Shown: positions 44,410 through 55,313 of the stretch, one piece after another | How positions within the stretch are numbered: the stretch's first letter is position 1 | Layout of the letters: every line of letters starts with the position of its first letter | DNA from: Adineta ricciae | Taxonomy: Eukaryota > Rotifera > Eurotatoria > Adinetida > Adinetidae | Direction: 5' to 3' | Length of the DNA: 64,000 bases | NCBI GenBank assembly: GCA_905250025.1 | Contig: CAJNOJ010000356.1 | Span: 1-64,000 of the forward strand | Program-made: the position numbers and the translations under genes | The notes under the pieces: model-generated | Database searches by the model: none | The model's input: only the letters and a program-made list of their open reading frames with translations | Told to the model about the DNA's origin: nothing

Positions 44410-45182
44410 GACGCATACATGGAAAGTCGGCGAAGGTGCTTATGTTTCACTGCTGCTATGGCGATTTTCAAAAGATTTCTGAATACGTCTATTGTGTCTC
44501 ACATATTGGATGTCACTCGATGATACTCGTTGACAAGGCCGTTAGCGAATGACCTGGATGGAAGTCAAGTGATAAGACGTTGAGCTAGATCGAATTAGCG
44601 CAAGATTGAACTTGCTCTTACCTAAATCTGAATTTTCTTATTCTCTGGTTCACGATCAAGTCTTGCCTTATGTATGTCTTCGCTCTAATGTAAATGTTGC
44701 ATATTGCGTTGAATTCATTTATCGTCTGCTTCGAAATAATAGTGTAAAATAACGACGATGGACAGTCGACCCGACCCAAGAGTTTAAACTCAAAATTCCA
44801 CGTAAGTATATATTGAAAATTGGAAATCGTACACAAGCTCTTCACGTGACGATCTTATTTTTTCGATAAACGTCACCTCGGCATATACTTGTCCTTTTCT
44901 GGCATGTGAGATCTCACAAGGATTTTTTAAACACTTATTGTTCACCGGTTAAGTTCAAAGGCAAAGTTATCAACAACGAATCATTTTTATCATAATTGAT
45001 GATATCCATGAAATTTTGATCGATTATGTCTGATTATTTAGCTCATTCCTAAGATCGAATTTAACCGATTATTGACGATTAAGCAATCAAGAATAATCAA
45101 ACGACTTTTATTTACCGTATGAAATTATTTTTACCTGGACAATTTACTCATGTTATCAGTCGATTACTTAGATAAAATGCAT
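44410..45182. other. Intergenic, no gene seen
   Basis: A 79-codon frame at 44313-44552 lies across the 3' flank of F-box gene 3 and shows no domain. Nothing else is supportable. Confidence 0.45.
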
Positions 45183-46130
45183 CTACTTAGAAATGATCTT
45201 CTCTTTTTTTAGTTGTATCTCATCAGAACATAAAAATAGATCATCATGAAAATCGATCGACGAAAGCAGAGAGTTCAGCGAGAGATCCGCCATCGTTCTT
45301 GTTGTTTGATGCACTGTGTGACAATTCATTCGATTGATTATACTCAGTGATCGTCGCTTTCGGTACGTGATCATCGGTATTGCGTTTTTTTATCCTCCCG
45401 ATATTTTCCAAAAGACGATGTAATTGAGCTAGATCATTGATTTTTTGCATTGATCAATACCAATACTTTCTTGAACCTGTCGAAGAAGGTGATCCCGTAC
45501 TTTGATTAGATCATGATTTGTACCATCGTAAACAAAAAACACCTCTGCGGACCAATCAGTAACCAGAAGTCTAATCAATGACGCAAGCGTGTCATTGTCA
45601 CATGTATGATCACGAACATTAGTGGCGATCGTAACGTAAGGTACTGAACATTGATCCACCAGCTACAATAGAAAGAAGAAAAGCTAGATAGCGAAAACAT
45701 TGTGTCTTGTCCTTCCTTCGTATTCACAAAGAACGGTCGAATGTGATTCATACTGTTCACCCTTTAAGTTTGTTTCCAGAACACAGATCTATGAGGCATC
45801 CTGTTGTGACTTCTCTTTTAATTCGATCGCTACTCTAGCACTGAGATCGTCATTAGCCAGCATACCAAAATACAATGATGCATCGATGTTTGCCGTCGAC
45901 TTAATAGCCGCGCGGGTATCACGTAAGAGTTCATTGATCGCTGAGAAATGAACCGGTGAAGTATGACGCAGGAGAACTTCTTCAACACCATTTTCATTGT
46001 AAAAATAAATGATAGCAAGACACGTATTGACAGCAATGCTACCAAACTCGCAATTTGATATCCACAAGTGAAAGTCTTCATCTTCCATTTCCACATTACG
46101 AACAAAACTAGATGAATTTCCATTCGACAT
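45183..46130 (-). CDS. Unrecognised gene, at least two exons, structure unresolved
   Basis: A first exon starts at ATG 46130 (MSNGNSSSFVRNVEMEDEDF) and stays open to 45789. It contains FGSIAVNTCLAIIYFYNENG and LLRHTSPVHFSAINELLRDT, which read like a compact alpha/beta domain. A second coding block follows a good acceptor at 45663 (TTCTATTGTAG) and reads LVDQCSVPYVTIATNV through FFVYDGTNHDLIKVRDHLLR. A third block, 45244-45450, is in another frame. I could not find donors that join the three cleanly, and the only fitting intron between blocks two and three would be under 40 nt. It may be degraded or mis-sequenced. I recognise no family. Confidence 0.4.
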
Positions 46131-46257
46131 GATACAGCGAATATAATCGAATTCGAATAGCTCGGTGGATGTTATACACGCATTCGAACAGTCAGTGTAT
46201 TTAAATGAAGAAGAGAAAAATAACATGCCATCTTTTCTCTTTTCTTTCTCTACTTCC

Positions 46258-46610
46258 AGGGACTGCACTTTAAAAAAAAAGGATGTTCAGGAAAGCTTTA
46301 GTAGCAAAATCTGTATGTAGTATATTTTCGCTTCGAAAATTTATTCAGGCGAACAGTATGAGGCTTAAATATTATCGATCGATACTTTACTTTAACAGTT
46401 TGTCTGAGATTGTTATATATTTTGATCGAATTCTGAAAATTAACGTCTCATGTTACTGTTTTTCAAGTATGTATAAATCATTTCAACATATCATTATTGC
46501 AAATAATCGTAGTTAATCAATCTTTCTCTCGTTTTAGAACACTCAACAAAAAAATCATGCACAAAAACGAGTACATGTAGGTCATGTTTTTTCTCGGTGC
46601 TTTCCCTGTT
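46258..46610. repeat. Dispersed copy of the MACPF upstream segment
   Basis: From GGGACTGCACTTTAAAAAA to GTACATGTAGGTCATG the sequence repeats 30497-30835 and 38444-38770, which lie directly upstream of the two MACPF genes in the same orientation. Here it sits upstream of the unrecognised gene at 45183-46130, also read leftward. It could be a small transposable element used as a promoter or a duplicated promoter. I see no inverted ends. Confidence 0.65.
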
Positions 46611-46944
46611 GCCACTTCGTTTGGTGAAAAATCGACAACAATGTCGCCCTCTTCAAGTAATGTTTAATTTAAGTATCAATACTTATCTTTACAAATTTGA
46701 CGGAAATGTCAGATCTTCGTTTTTTTCACGTTACAAAAGCAATTACATATAAGCTATCCGTGAAATAGCTGATCGATGATTAGTAATTATTGCGTTTAAT
46801 TCGCAATCTGGTCATGTAACATGACTAACAAGGAACGAGACACTCGAATCTTTTCTTTTAATTTACACATACTGGGACATACAGAGAAAAGTGAAAGAAA
46901 ACGCATACATTTCATTGTTCTTTCATCAGTTTTTTGTAAAGTCT
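46611..46944. other. Intergenic, no gene seen
   Basis: 3' flank of the GPCR gene. Its last 80 bp are similar to 63750-63820 near the truncated GPCR copy. Confidence 0.45.
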
Positions 46945-48066
46945 TCATCTCGTCGTAATTACAACTCTGTTCGTTGCTACGGGACGAATGGCATTTAGTC
47001 TAATGTCTGACATCGTTCGTCGTCGAAGAGTATCGATCAAAACCCTCATCTTCTGTTTGATTTCTGGCAATGCAAACACACACACAACTGGATTTCCCAA
47101 CACTGATAAGTAAATGGTATTGATCAGCACAAAACTTGTTTGCAATTCAATTAACAAATCAGATGGTCTTTCACTGGTTACTACAAGCACTAAAACAATA
47201 GTTACAGGTAGCCAAACTATCGTATGTAACACCGATACTGATAACAGTTGTCTAAGCATCCCAACATTCTTTTTCCACACGTTTTTCTGTCGCATTCGAC
47301 GTCTCTGCAGCATCACTCGCATGCAAAGCAAAATGTTGAAAAAAATTATGCATGATAATGGCATATAAACGGTGAAGATTATATCAAATGTGCCAATAGC
47401 TGCTTCTAGTTGATAACATGAACCACCACATAACTGATCAACATACGAGAAATGCTCTTCACATGGATAAAATAGAACTGTACTGCAAGAATACATGATT
47501 GCAATTAGTGTGAACATCGCTATTGGAGCATAATGAATCCAAGTCTTGTATCTAAATGTAAAGAAGACGAGAATGTTCGGTTCGTGGAAGACATGGAACA
47601 TGTGTGCGTTTACTTATTTAGAATATTGGGATGTATGATGAACAGATAACGATCGACTGAGAGATGAGCATTGAGAAACAAGAGAGTTGTATTTAGACTG
47701 TAGTTGAAAGCAATCCAGAACTTACAAAAACGATAAGTCTCGAATGGAACACGGCCACTCCTCAGAAACGCCAACAAGAATGGCATTTCACATGTTTCCT
47801 ATGAGGTCAGTTCAATCAAATGATTAGAACGAAAGATTCCTTACTTGAATTAAACTGATGATGAAGATGAAAATAACTGAATGATTGGTCAAACGAGTTC
47901 GCAATTCGTCTAGGCGATAGATCCAATAACAGATATACAAAGCTAATAATGTTGATGGAATGATGAAGATGCTGAACAAGATCAAACAAACAAGTCGATT
48001 GAGAGCGACGTTGATGTATGATGATGCTGGTGAGTCGACATCTGCTGAGTCGTTCATTTGGATCAT
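46945..48066 (-). CDS. Rhodopsin-like GPCR, three exons
   Basis: Exons 48066-47845, 47798-47614 and 47551-46945, with introns of 46 and 62 nt in frame, give about 337 residues. Seven hydrophobic segments fit: TM1 in LVCLILFSIFIIPSTLLALY, TM3 ending with the DRY-like SVDRYLFIIHPN, TM4 in APIAMFTLIAIMYSC, TM5 in IIFTVYMPLSCIIFFN, TM6 in LLSVSVLHTIVWLP, and TM7 with GNPVVCVFALPEIK (an NPxxx-like end). A basic third intracellular loop (RRRMRQKN) is present. This is a bdelloid-type orphan receptor of the peptide or chemosensory kind; the ligand cannot be guessed. A truncated relative begins at 63822. Confidence 0.75.
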
Positions 48067-48404
48067 ATAAATAGAACTTGTTCGTAAAGTGTTTCTAGTG
48101 GCTGAAAGAAGAAAACGAGTTGTGAATGGGAGAAGAAATTGTGGGAAGTGATTCTCTACTGTTGAAGATGGTGGAAAGGATTTGTTGTCGCTTGAATGAA
48201 ATCCTTAATCTCATTTATTATGAATATTTGTGACAGATATAGAGCACAGCTTGCCCTAAACTTGGGATTTATCTCGCCCCTTTTTCTTACCAATCATTCT
48301 CATGTGGATTAAATTATCTCGGGTCAAAATCTGTCGACCAGAAAAATATCGCAAGTGCGTCTTTTCACTAGCAAAAAAACTACATCCTGCACTTGTCGCA
48401 CAGA
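48067..48404. other. Intergenic, likely GPCR promoter
   Basis: Spacer upstream of the three-exon GPCR. No gene or named signal seen. Confidence 0.35.
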
Positions 48405-48510
48405 TCTCCATCTTTTCATATATACTACGTCGTATACAAAAGTATCGGTAATATGATAACACCCTCAAGATTTCTAAAAGATAATAATACGCGATGCAGA
48501 AGTCTTTGCA
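48405..48510. repeat. Short dispersed repeat (ATACTACGTCGTATAC...)
   Basis: About 100 bp resembling 53745-53830 and 57040-57120, including TATCGGTAATATG and TCTAAAAGATAATA. The start ACTACGTCGTATA is palindromic. Function unknown. Confidence 0.45.
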
Positions 48511-48605
48511 CAAATGTCAAGCTTTATAGTTCGATTATTTTATTAGCTTACGATCTGGTTCTTTTTCATTATGAAGAGTGTAGAAAATACTACAAAAATC
48601 TTTGC

Positions 48606-49010
48606 TCACAAAACCGTATACAGGCCTTCTCGCCAGATAGATCGAAGCTTGCTTTTGACACCCTCAATCATACCTTGCAACATTTTTCGATCAAATTCTT
48701 TCGATTTTTGTTTGATTCTTCGAGCTAAAACATCCAAGTTTTTTTGTTTACCAATTGTTCTCGTACACTTTGTGTTCGAGTAAAGTCCAGCCGATTTCGA
48801 TTGGACGGGCTTGTGGTATATTTAGAGAATTATCTTTACGAATAACAAATGGTACGTTTTTCTCAGTTAAACGTTCTTGTACAGATTTGGAATAATGAGC
48901 ACTGCTAAAGCAGACCAGAACAAATAATTTCCATTAGAATGATGTGTTTCGATAAAAGGAAGACGTCTTTCGTTGATACACTTATGTAAACAAGTAACGC
49001 TCGTCAAGGC
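48606..49010 (-). mobile_element. Tc1/mariner-type DDE transposase C-terminus, decayed
   Basis: Read leftward and allowing at least two frameshifts, the segment encodes CINERRLPFIETHHSNGNYL, then SAHYSKSVQERLTEKNVPFV, then the characteristic ARPIEIGWTLLEHKVYENNW, then a helical end (LARRIKQKSKEFDRKMLQGM) and a stop at 48606-48608. These match the last catalytic-domain portion of IS630/Tc1/mariner-superfamily transposases, where RPIExxW holds the final acidic residue. No N-terminal half or inverted repeats were found, so it is a dead remnant. It is a different family from the mariner at 10776. Confidence 0.7.
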
Positions 49011-49356
49011 AGACTCGCTTAGCTCTTTCTCGTAGAAATATCGCTTGCGAATGTTATATTTTTAATGCATTATTGTGTATATAAGTTTATTTTCAGCATA
49101 GATTAGATATTTTCAAGAAATACCAATACAATTAGAAAGATTATGGATGATTACATCAAAAAACGAAACAAAGAAAACACGATAGGCAATATCTGGTACA
49201 ATGGCAGAAAACAGATAATTATATAATAATTAACATAAGTGTAAATAGAGATAAAGAAATTTATAAATAATTATTTTAAGATAATTTCAAATTATGTTAC
49301 GTTTTATATGCCTACCATGAAACTAGACTGTTAGGAAAGTATCGATTTACACATAT
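49011..49356. other. AT-rich spacer, no gene seen
   Basis: Very AT-rich (runs such as ATAATTATATAATAATTAAC). Nothing else to report. Confidence 0.45.
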
Positions 49357-50000
49357 TTACGAAATGAAAGAGGCACACTCTCGCTTTGTCTTTTTGTCAA
49401 GTTCATCCAGACGTTTCAGTTCAGCATCTTGCACAGAAGAAGGTGGAACTTGTAGAACATTCGTATCAAAAAGCTGAAGAATGACTATATCTTCCACTTT
49501 CTTCACTCTGCTGAGTGGTACATATACTGACGCTACCTGCAATGTCTGAAGTGGAACTTGCATATCGACTACAATTTTGTTCATTGTGAGTTCTTGCGCT
49601 TTATATTGTAGTTATTGCGAAGGCAGGTACAATTGGTAGTTGGGTTCGTGTGACTTGAATGAATTGTGGAATTTTTCTCTCATTTTGCATTCGATCGAGT
49701 AGATGTCCGAAGAGTTGCTTTATAGGAACAGTGAATTGCTTCTTGATTAATGGAATATGGAATAGGAATTAGTTTGGGACGAAGACCATCGAGATTTATT
49801 TCTACTTGTGATGTATTAATTTCTTCGAGTGCATATAATGGTTTTCGCATGTATACTGTATTAGAGAGAAATACATCGCTCTTTATCTTAAAACCCCCTG
49901 GCTCCTCCTGATCATCGTATACAAGCTCTCGAAAAATTCCTTGGGTACTACGGGAAAGCCCTATTTCACACGCAATGTTATCGATGAGAAGTACAGACAT
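49357..50000 (-). mobile_element. Pif1/Helitron-type helicase C-terminal remnant, decayed
   Basis: From 50000 leftward: SVLLIDNIACEIGLSRSTQG and IFRELVYDDQEE, the NxxxxLGLANGTxGIFRxLVYD region of Pif1-like helicases. After frame changes comes QVPLQTLQVASVYVPLSRVK, equivalent to the final motif (SAxYVALSRVK) of these SF1B helicases, and an end rich in charged residues. At least two frameshifts and one stop separate the blocks. In animals such pieces usually come from Helitron transposons or from degenerate Pif1-like families. The Rep nuclease part is not seen. Confidence 0.65.
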
Positions 50001-52003
50001 GTTTGGTACTAAAGGTAAAAGACCGGGAAGAAGTTTAGTCTTATTGTCAAGTATATGGATGTTAATTCAAAGTTCGTTTATGAAGACCAGTTGTTAATTA
50101 TTACGTCGATAGACAATTAACACCATGTTTTGTTTATCATACTAATACGCTTGAGTATAGTCGGTATCCTATGGTTATACATTTTTCCTCGATAATCTCT
50201 ACCATATGTTTAAAAAAACTGAAACCAAATTCGAGCTCCTCGCACCAAAAAAAACTTTGTTCGAATTTGATAAAAGAAGTTTTTCTAAAAAAAATGGCCA
50301 GTTGTCTAAAAATATGTTTTTTTTAATTAAAAAAAAATAACATCAGATTCGAATTTTTCGCATCGAAATACCTCTGAAAACGTCTTTTTTTACAAAAATT
50401 GATTTTCGATGTTTTTTCCCCTGCAGACATACAAGCAAGCAAACAATTTATGTTTCTAAGACTCTTCTCTACGAGAAAGAGAATAGCTAGCTGATTATAG
50501 TTACTCTCTCAATCACCGTTATCTGAGACCAATTCCCATACACTTTTGGCAACGGATTTCTTCCTCAGTCCACAGTGAATTCAAGACTTACAGCTCCCTA
50601 TCGCCTCCATCACGTCTAATCACTTGGGTATACTTTTACTTTCATCCAAGAGCTGTTCGTCTCGATTATATCGACTTCGACCTCTTTTCGATGTTCTCAC
50701 CTCACTGATCCGTAACACACCTCATCCTATCTAGTCCTTCTCACAACAACTTATTATTGAGGTACAGACTGCTTTTCCATACAAAGTTCGTTTTCTCGTT
50801 TAGCATGGCTTTAGTTTCGTTCATGCTATCCGTTATTAGGCTGCGTGAAATGCTCGTTTTGATTGTTTAGGATAGGTCTCATTCTTCGTTCACATGTTTG
50901 CCAGTAGTTTATAGAAAGTTCAGCTTATTCATAGTTTTGCACGCTTGGTAGATATTTATTTGTGACCCTACAATAATAATGGAAAGGTATCCTCTTAGGT
51001 AAAAGGCCTAATTCTGATGCGTATGGATTAATGGTCCGAACAGCAGAGGCACGGAAGTTATACTAGTAGGCGACGAGCCAATTAAATGATTTGTACATGT
51101 GTTCGTGTAGAATCTGTTCGGTGTGAAATCTGTCTGATTATGAGTAAAATTTTTTACAGAACGAATGATTTATTTACCCTATGTGTGTTGAAAATATTGT
51201 TGTTTATTGCGAAGGGCATTCCGCAAAAACGACTGCGCTTGGTGCGTTTTACGTTGAGGGAAAATAGTGAAGCTGATAGGTTTCACTTCTAATGATTCTG
51301 ATTGTTTTTGGCACGTTTTTATTGTTCTGGATTGTGAGGAGAATAGCTGACGGAAACTGTTATCGATAAAGTGATTCTAAAATTGGATCGTTTAAACTGT
51401 CGAATTATAGTATTTAACTAGAGTAAACTGTTTAGACTTATATTTTTTACGGCCATGTTTAATATGTAATTGGCGGTCCAAACTGTCGTCAAAATCGCTG
51501 AAAACTGATAATAAAGACATATTTCAACTTGTGAAGCATGTCTACTACGAACGTTTTCCATTGCGCTTTCATATTTGGTTTTTATATTCGTGATTGTTCG
51601 TTGGTTGTGGTTCTTGATGAAGAGTCAGAAGCGTGTTAGAATTACTGTCAATTAAACGAACTGAATTTTTTATGTGTCCGTTTCAAATAGTCCCACAGAT
51701 TTACTCGAGTGAAATACAAGCAAAAGCGAATTCCCGCACGCTTGGGCTCCCCTTCATATAAAACCATAGCACTGTACTTTTCAGTTCCACATTTCTTGAT
51801 GAAACCTTTTTTGCAGTGTGATACTTAAAAGGGCTTTGTAGTCGATGTTTCGGAGCGTATATCCGCGAATAAGTCCTTTTCAGATCTGACAGATTTTGAA
51901 AATCATTTCTTTCCATATGTTCGTGCATTTGGAAAGCATTCGTCAGCTATGAATCCTTTTTCGATGGGTTCGGTAGTATGTTTTTATTTATAGGACAGGA
52001 AAA
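50001..52003. other. 2-kb intergenic region, no gene seen
   Basis: Contains a tract at 50215-50420 of repeated TCGAATTTGA / TCGCACCAAAAAAA and AAAAAA words, then unique AT-rich sequence. Frames at 51086-51292 and 51701-51928 lack domains and splice context. No RNA gene recognised. Confidence 0.45.
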
Positions 52004-53017
52004 TTATTGACGAGGAGCAATACGTCGATTAACACGGTTTTTCGTGAAGATTTTAGCTAATTCACGACGAAAGAAAACACTCACTAATGTGTAGATGTAA
52101 AACGAAAATATTTTGTCGAATAAGTTAAGCCAGACAGCTAAGTTGAGAAGAAGGCTTTCTATAGCAATTTGTTTGCTACTTTTCACAAAAAAAGCCGAAA
52201 CGCTTGAATAAATTCTGAACATGAATAGTGGAAGTGAGAAGAAAATTAAAATGATCACTTGTACACAGAGCATAAGTAAGACGTTATTGTTCTGATTGTT
52301 TCGACCGTTTGGATTAATTTGATTGTTGTTTCTAGTATAGCCACCACTATTCGCGTTGGTTCTCACAGTCGCCTTTTCTATTGGCACTACTAGCTGTTGT
52401 TTAGCAATACGAATATGATTGTATGTACCGATACCAAAAACAAACATAGATATAGGTGGTCCAATTGCTTGCAAGATGAAAGCAAATACTGAATTAATAA
52501 TGTTACATGTATTGTTTATTGGATTGCACAATGCTCCACCAGGTTGATTGGCGTCATAACAATAGAATATTTGTGAATATAGAAAAATAATAATGCTAAT
52601 AACAATGATGATTACACGATATGCATTTTTCATATTGCTATATCGTCGTACGTCAGCATTACGTGATGATGAACAGAATCGATCAATACAACAACAGGTC
52701 ATAAGCCAATTCGATAGAGCGATTGATATATTGTAAATAAATATTTGCAATTTGCACAAAACTGACGAATAATAAGCTGGTGTGATATTGAAGCCAATCA
52801 ACATGCGTAACACGACGTATGTAGAGATATTCAACATGTTGACTATAGAAGCAAACAACATGAAAGGAATGCATGGCGATATTGCTCGTAAAGTGCGCCG
52901 TGTAAAAAGGAAAATATTCAGCACATTACCCGCCGTTCCTAAGACAATATAAATGATACCCATTGATATAGCCAGCTTGTTCCTAATCTCATTGATAAGT
53001 AAAACTGTCGAAGACAT
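52004..53017 (-). CDS. Rhodopsin-like GPCR, intronless, first copy
   Basis: A 337-residue single-exon protein with seven membrane segments: TM1 LAISMGIIYIVLGTAGNVLN (with the GN of class A), TM2 SPCIPFMLFASIVNMLNIST, TM3 ending in the DRY-equivalent CCIDRF, TM4 near VIIIVISIIIFLYSQIF, TM5 near AIGPPISMFVFGIGTY, TM6 VQVIILIFFSLPLFMF, and TM7 LFDKIFSFYIYTLVS. The third intracellular loop is Asn-rich (NNNQINPNGRNN). A cysteine before TM3 and others in the second extracellular loop could form the usual disulfide. Class A orphan receptor; no ligand assigned. Start ATG 53017 is shared with the second copy. Confidence 0.8.
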   Translation of the reverse strand: MSSTVLLINEIRNKLAISMGIIYIVLGTAGNVLNIFLFTRRTLRAISPCIPFMLFASIVNMLNISTYVVLRMLIGFNITPAYYSSVLCKLQIFIYNISIALSNWLMTCCCIDRFCSSSRNADVRRYSNMKNAYRVIIIVISIIIFLYSQIFYCYDANQPGGALCNPINNTCNIINSVFAFILQAIGPPISMFVFGIGTYNHIRIAKQQLVVPIEKATVRTNANSGGYTRNNNQINPNGRNNQNNNVLLMLCVQVIILIFFSLPLFMFRIYSSVSAFFVKSSKQIAIESLLLNLAVWLNLFDKIFSFYIYTLVSVFFRRELAKIFTKNRVNRRIAPRQ

Positions 53018-54878
53018 GGTGACAATGACAGTGCTGCATTGAAACGACAGTTAATTAAACGAGATCACGATATTAAATTGTCGTTCATCTCTTTTTCTCT
53101 AGCTACAATGAAAACAAAAAAGACTTCGGTCGAAACCGAGAAGTGTTTCGCGCACTTAAAAAGGATTTCATAGGAAATAAAGGCCTTGTTAAAAATGTTT
53201 TCCAGGCCAAATGGATCTTTTGAGGGATTTCGCACTTTGCAACGAATTCTAAACCGTTTAAGGGCTTGGTAGGAAAACTACGAAACGTTCAAGAAAGATA
53301 GCGCAGCTTGTAATAACTCTAATGAAAGCCTCTTAGGTTTATACGAAACATTCAAAGGGGTTTTGATTTCATTGCAAAAATAGTTTCGTATAAAGGGGTC
53401 TTGGTGTGAGAGTGTGAAGGTGAGGGTAGATGAAAATTTTTTTATGATTCGAATCTATAGAGCTCACCGAATTGTAGCTGGAATAAGTGTCGAAATGGTA
53501 GCTGGAAATAAAGAAACGAATCCGTGCGTGTTTTTCTGAAATTTTCATGTTTGTCTGGTTTTTCTGGCAATTTTCCTGCATTTTTATGGACAAGGAAGGA
53601 TATTTCCCGGAATTTTATCCTTGGAATAGATTGAGTTCACCGAGTTCCACTTGGAACAAATGTGATAAGAGTTGGAATACACTCGTGTTCGAATCCGTTC
53701 AAGAAAAGGTCGAATTCATGTCCAAAATATCTTACATCGGATCTCTATCCTTTCATACATACTACGTCGTATAGAAAAGTATCGGTAATATGGTAATTAC
53801 TCACTTCTAAAAGATAATATACTTTTTCTGCCGAGAATCAATACTTTTATTTCACTAAACTCGATGTTTTTACACATTCGACTTCACTTAAAATAAGTTC
53901 TAACAGGCGGTTTTCTAATAAGATCAATCTAGCTGATACACAAATTCAAATAAGCAGACTTATCAAGGTACGCACTCATGGTATCGTGTCACTCGTCAAA
54001 CAAACAAAATGTTCTAAATCATCTCTGGTAGAAGCGAAAACGATGCTTATCAACACTAACATAGGATCAGGGTGCATCTTTCTTAAGAAAAAAACTGCAA
54101 AGTACGGCTGATAAGTCAGGTATGTCATTTCTTTTTCGAGTGTTTTACGAAGTATTTCACGAGGACACGCGGATGAATGCATCGAAAAGATGCCTAACTA
54201 TCCGTCAAGTTCCCACTTTTCTCTCTTTTTTCTCAGCTATTCACATTACCAAACAACATCTCGTTTTACCGCTCCTCAACTCCGACCGACTTGTGCAGAA
54301 ACAGAAAAACATTCTATAAACATCCGGCACTGGATTCTCGTGCGGATAGAAATCAGATTTTTAATGCACCCATCTGTGAACTCCTCCTGTACTGAATTTT
54401 CGGGCCAGTTTCGACCCTCTCACAAATCTTCACTAAAAATCGAGAAGTCAGAGACAGGAATAGTTAATTAGCTGTCGGATTAAAATTCCAAGTTCAATCC
54501 TCACTCAAAATGGAGAAGTCAGAGCTTAGAGCGGGCATCGAGATTCTGGATTAAAAATCGCATTTTGAGCTTCTCCCAAATTCGCTCCTCATGATTGGAC
54601 ATTGGTTTTCGTTAATTCTGGGATGTGGTAGAGGGATTAATGCTGAGGTTGTATTCGGATTGCTAGTGGCAGATGATAGTTCATGTGTAATAAGGTGTTT
54701 TAGGGCGGAAAGATATCACTTTAGATCGGATTTTCGGGGAAGTCATCATAACGGTTTGGAAATGATCGGAACTTCTGGGAATAGGCTGGGTTCAATCACT
54801 AGGATTCGGGCGTTGTAGCGTTATGTATATGTATGCTCATCAACTCATTACCAGTTCATATACGTATGCCTTCTTCCT
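53018..54878. other. Intergenic region upstream of the GPCR, no gene seen
   Basis: The stretch 53018-54012 is colinear with 56328-57301. Short frames (for example 54122-54319, 54591-54818) have no domain and are not preserved. Two imperfect repeats of a TCACTxAAAATxGAGAAGTCAGAG unit occur near 54430 and 54500. Confidence 0.45.
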
Positions 54879-55047
54879 ATCAGTGTGAAGCTAGCACGAA
54901 GGAGCTAGCACGAAGAAACTGTGTGTAAGCTAAAAACTTTTTTCCAGAGTTTGTTCGGTCCATAAAACCTAGTCCCTTTGATTCAGAATTTAATTCTGCA
55001 TCGAATGGTGGTATTTTTATTCACCGGACAAACTTTGGAAAAAAATT
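54879..55047. mobile_element. Palindromic MITE, inverted copy
   Basis: The reverse complement of 57336-57505 with few changes. The core 54934-55047 has inverted ends AAACTTTTTTCCAGAGTTTG / CAAACTTTGGAAAAAAA and a central palindrome CAGAATTTAATTCTG. On the outer side it carries the AGCTAGCAC pair and ATCAGTGTGAAG. Confidence 0.65.
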
Positions 55048-55099
55048 ATCGGAAACATAAATAGACCTATATGAGGCAAACAAAGATGTAGTTAAACTT

Positions 55100-55100
55100 N
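55100..55100. other. Single-N assembly junction
   Basis: Joins the end of one contig to a truncated MITE. The following 2 kb repeat 51930-54012. Confidence 0.85.
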
Positions 55101-55248
55101 TCGGATCCGAGACCGTCGGAATCCAATGCGATTCCGTCACCAGGATTGCATCGGATCCGTCGAATTCCTGTAGGATCCGGTAAAATTCAGTATTGGATCC
55201 GATGGGATTCGATGGGATCCGAGTATGGGATTGTTCGACCTGGGAAGC
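55101..55248. mobile_element. CCCAGGT-type MITE, left-truncated
   Basis: A GGATCCGA-rich sequence of inverted and direct repeats (TCGGATCCGAGACCG, GCATCGGATCCGTCG, TTGGATCCGATGGG) ending GGATTGTTCGACCTGGG. The end matches the 3' end of the elements at 5818 and 13001; the left end is lost at the N. The colinear copy at about 51925 lacks it, so it may be a polymorphic insertion. Confidence 0.55.
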
Positions 55249-55313
55249 ATTCGTCAACTCTGAAACCTTTTCGATGGGTTCAGTAGTATGTTTTTATTTA
55301 TAGGACAGGAAAA

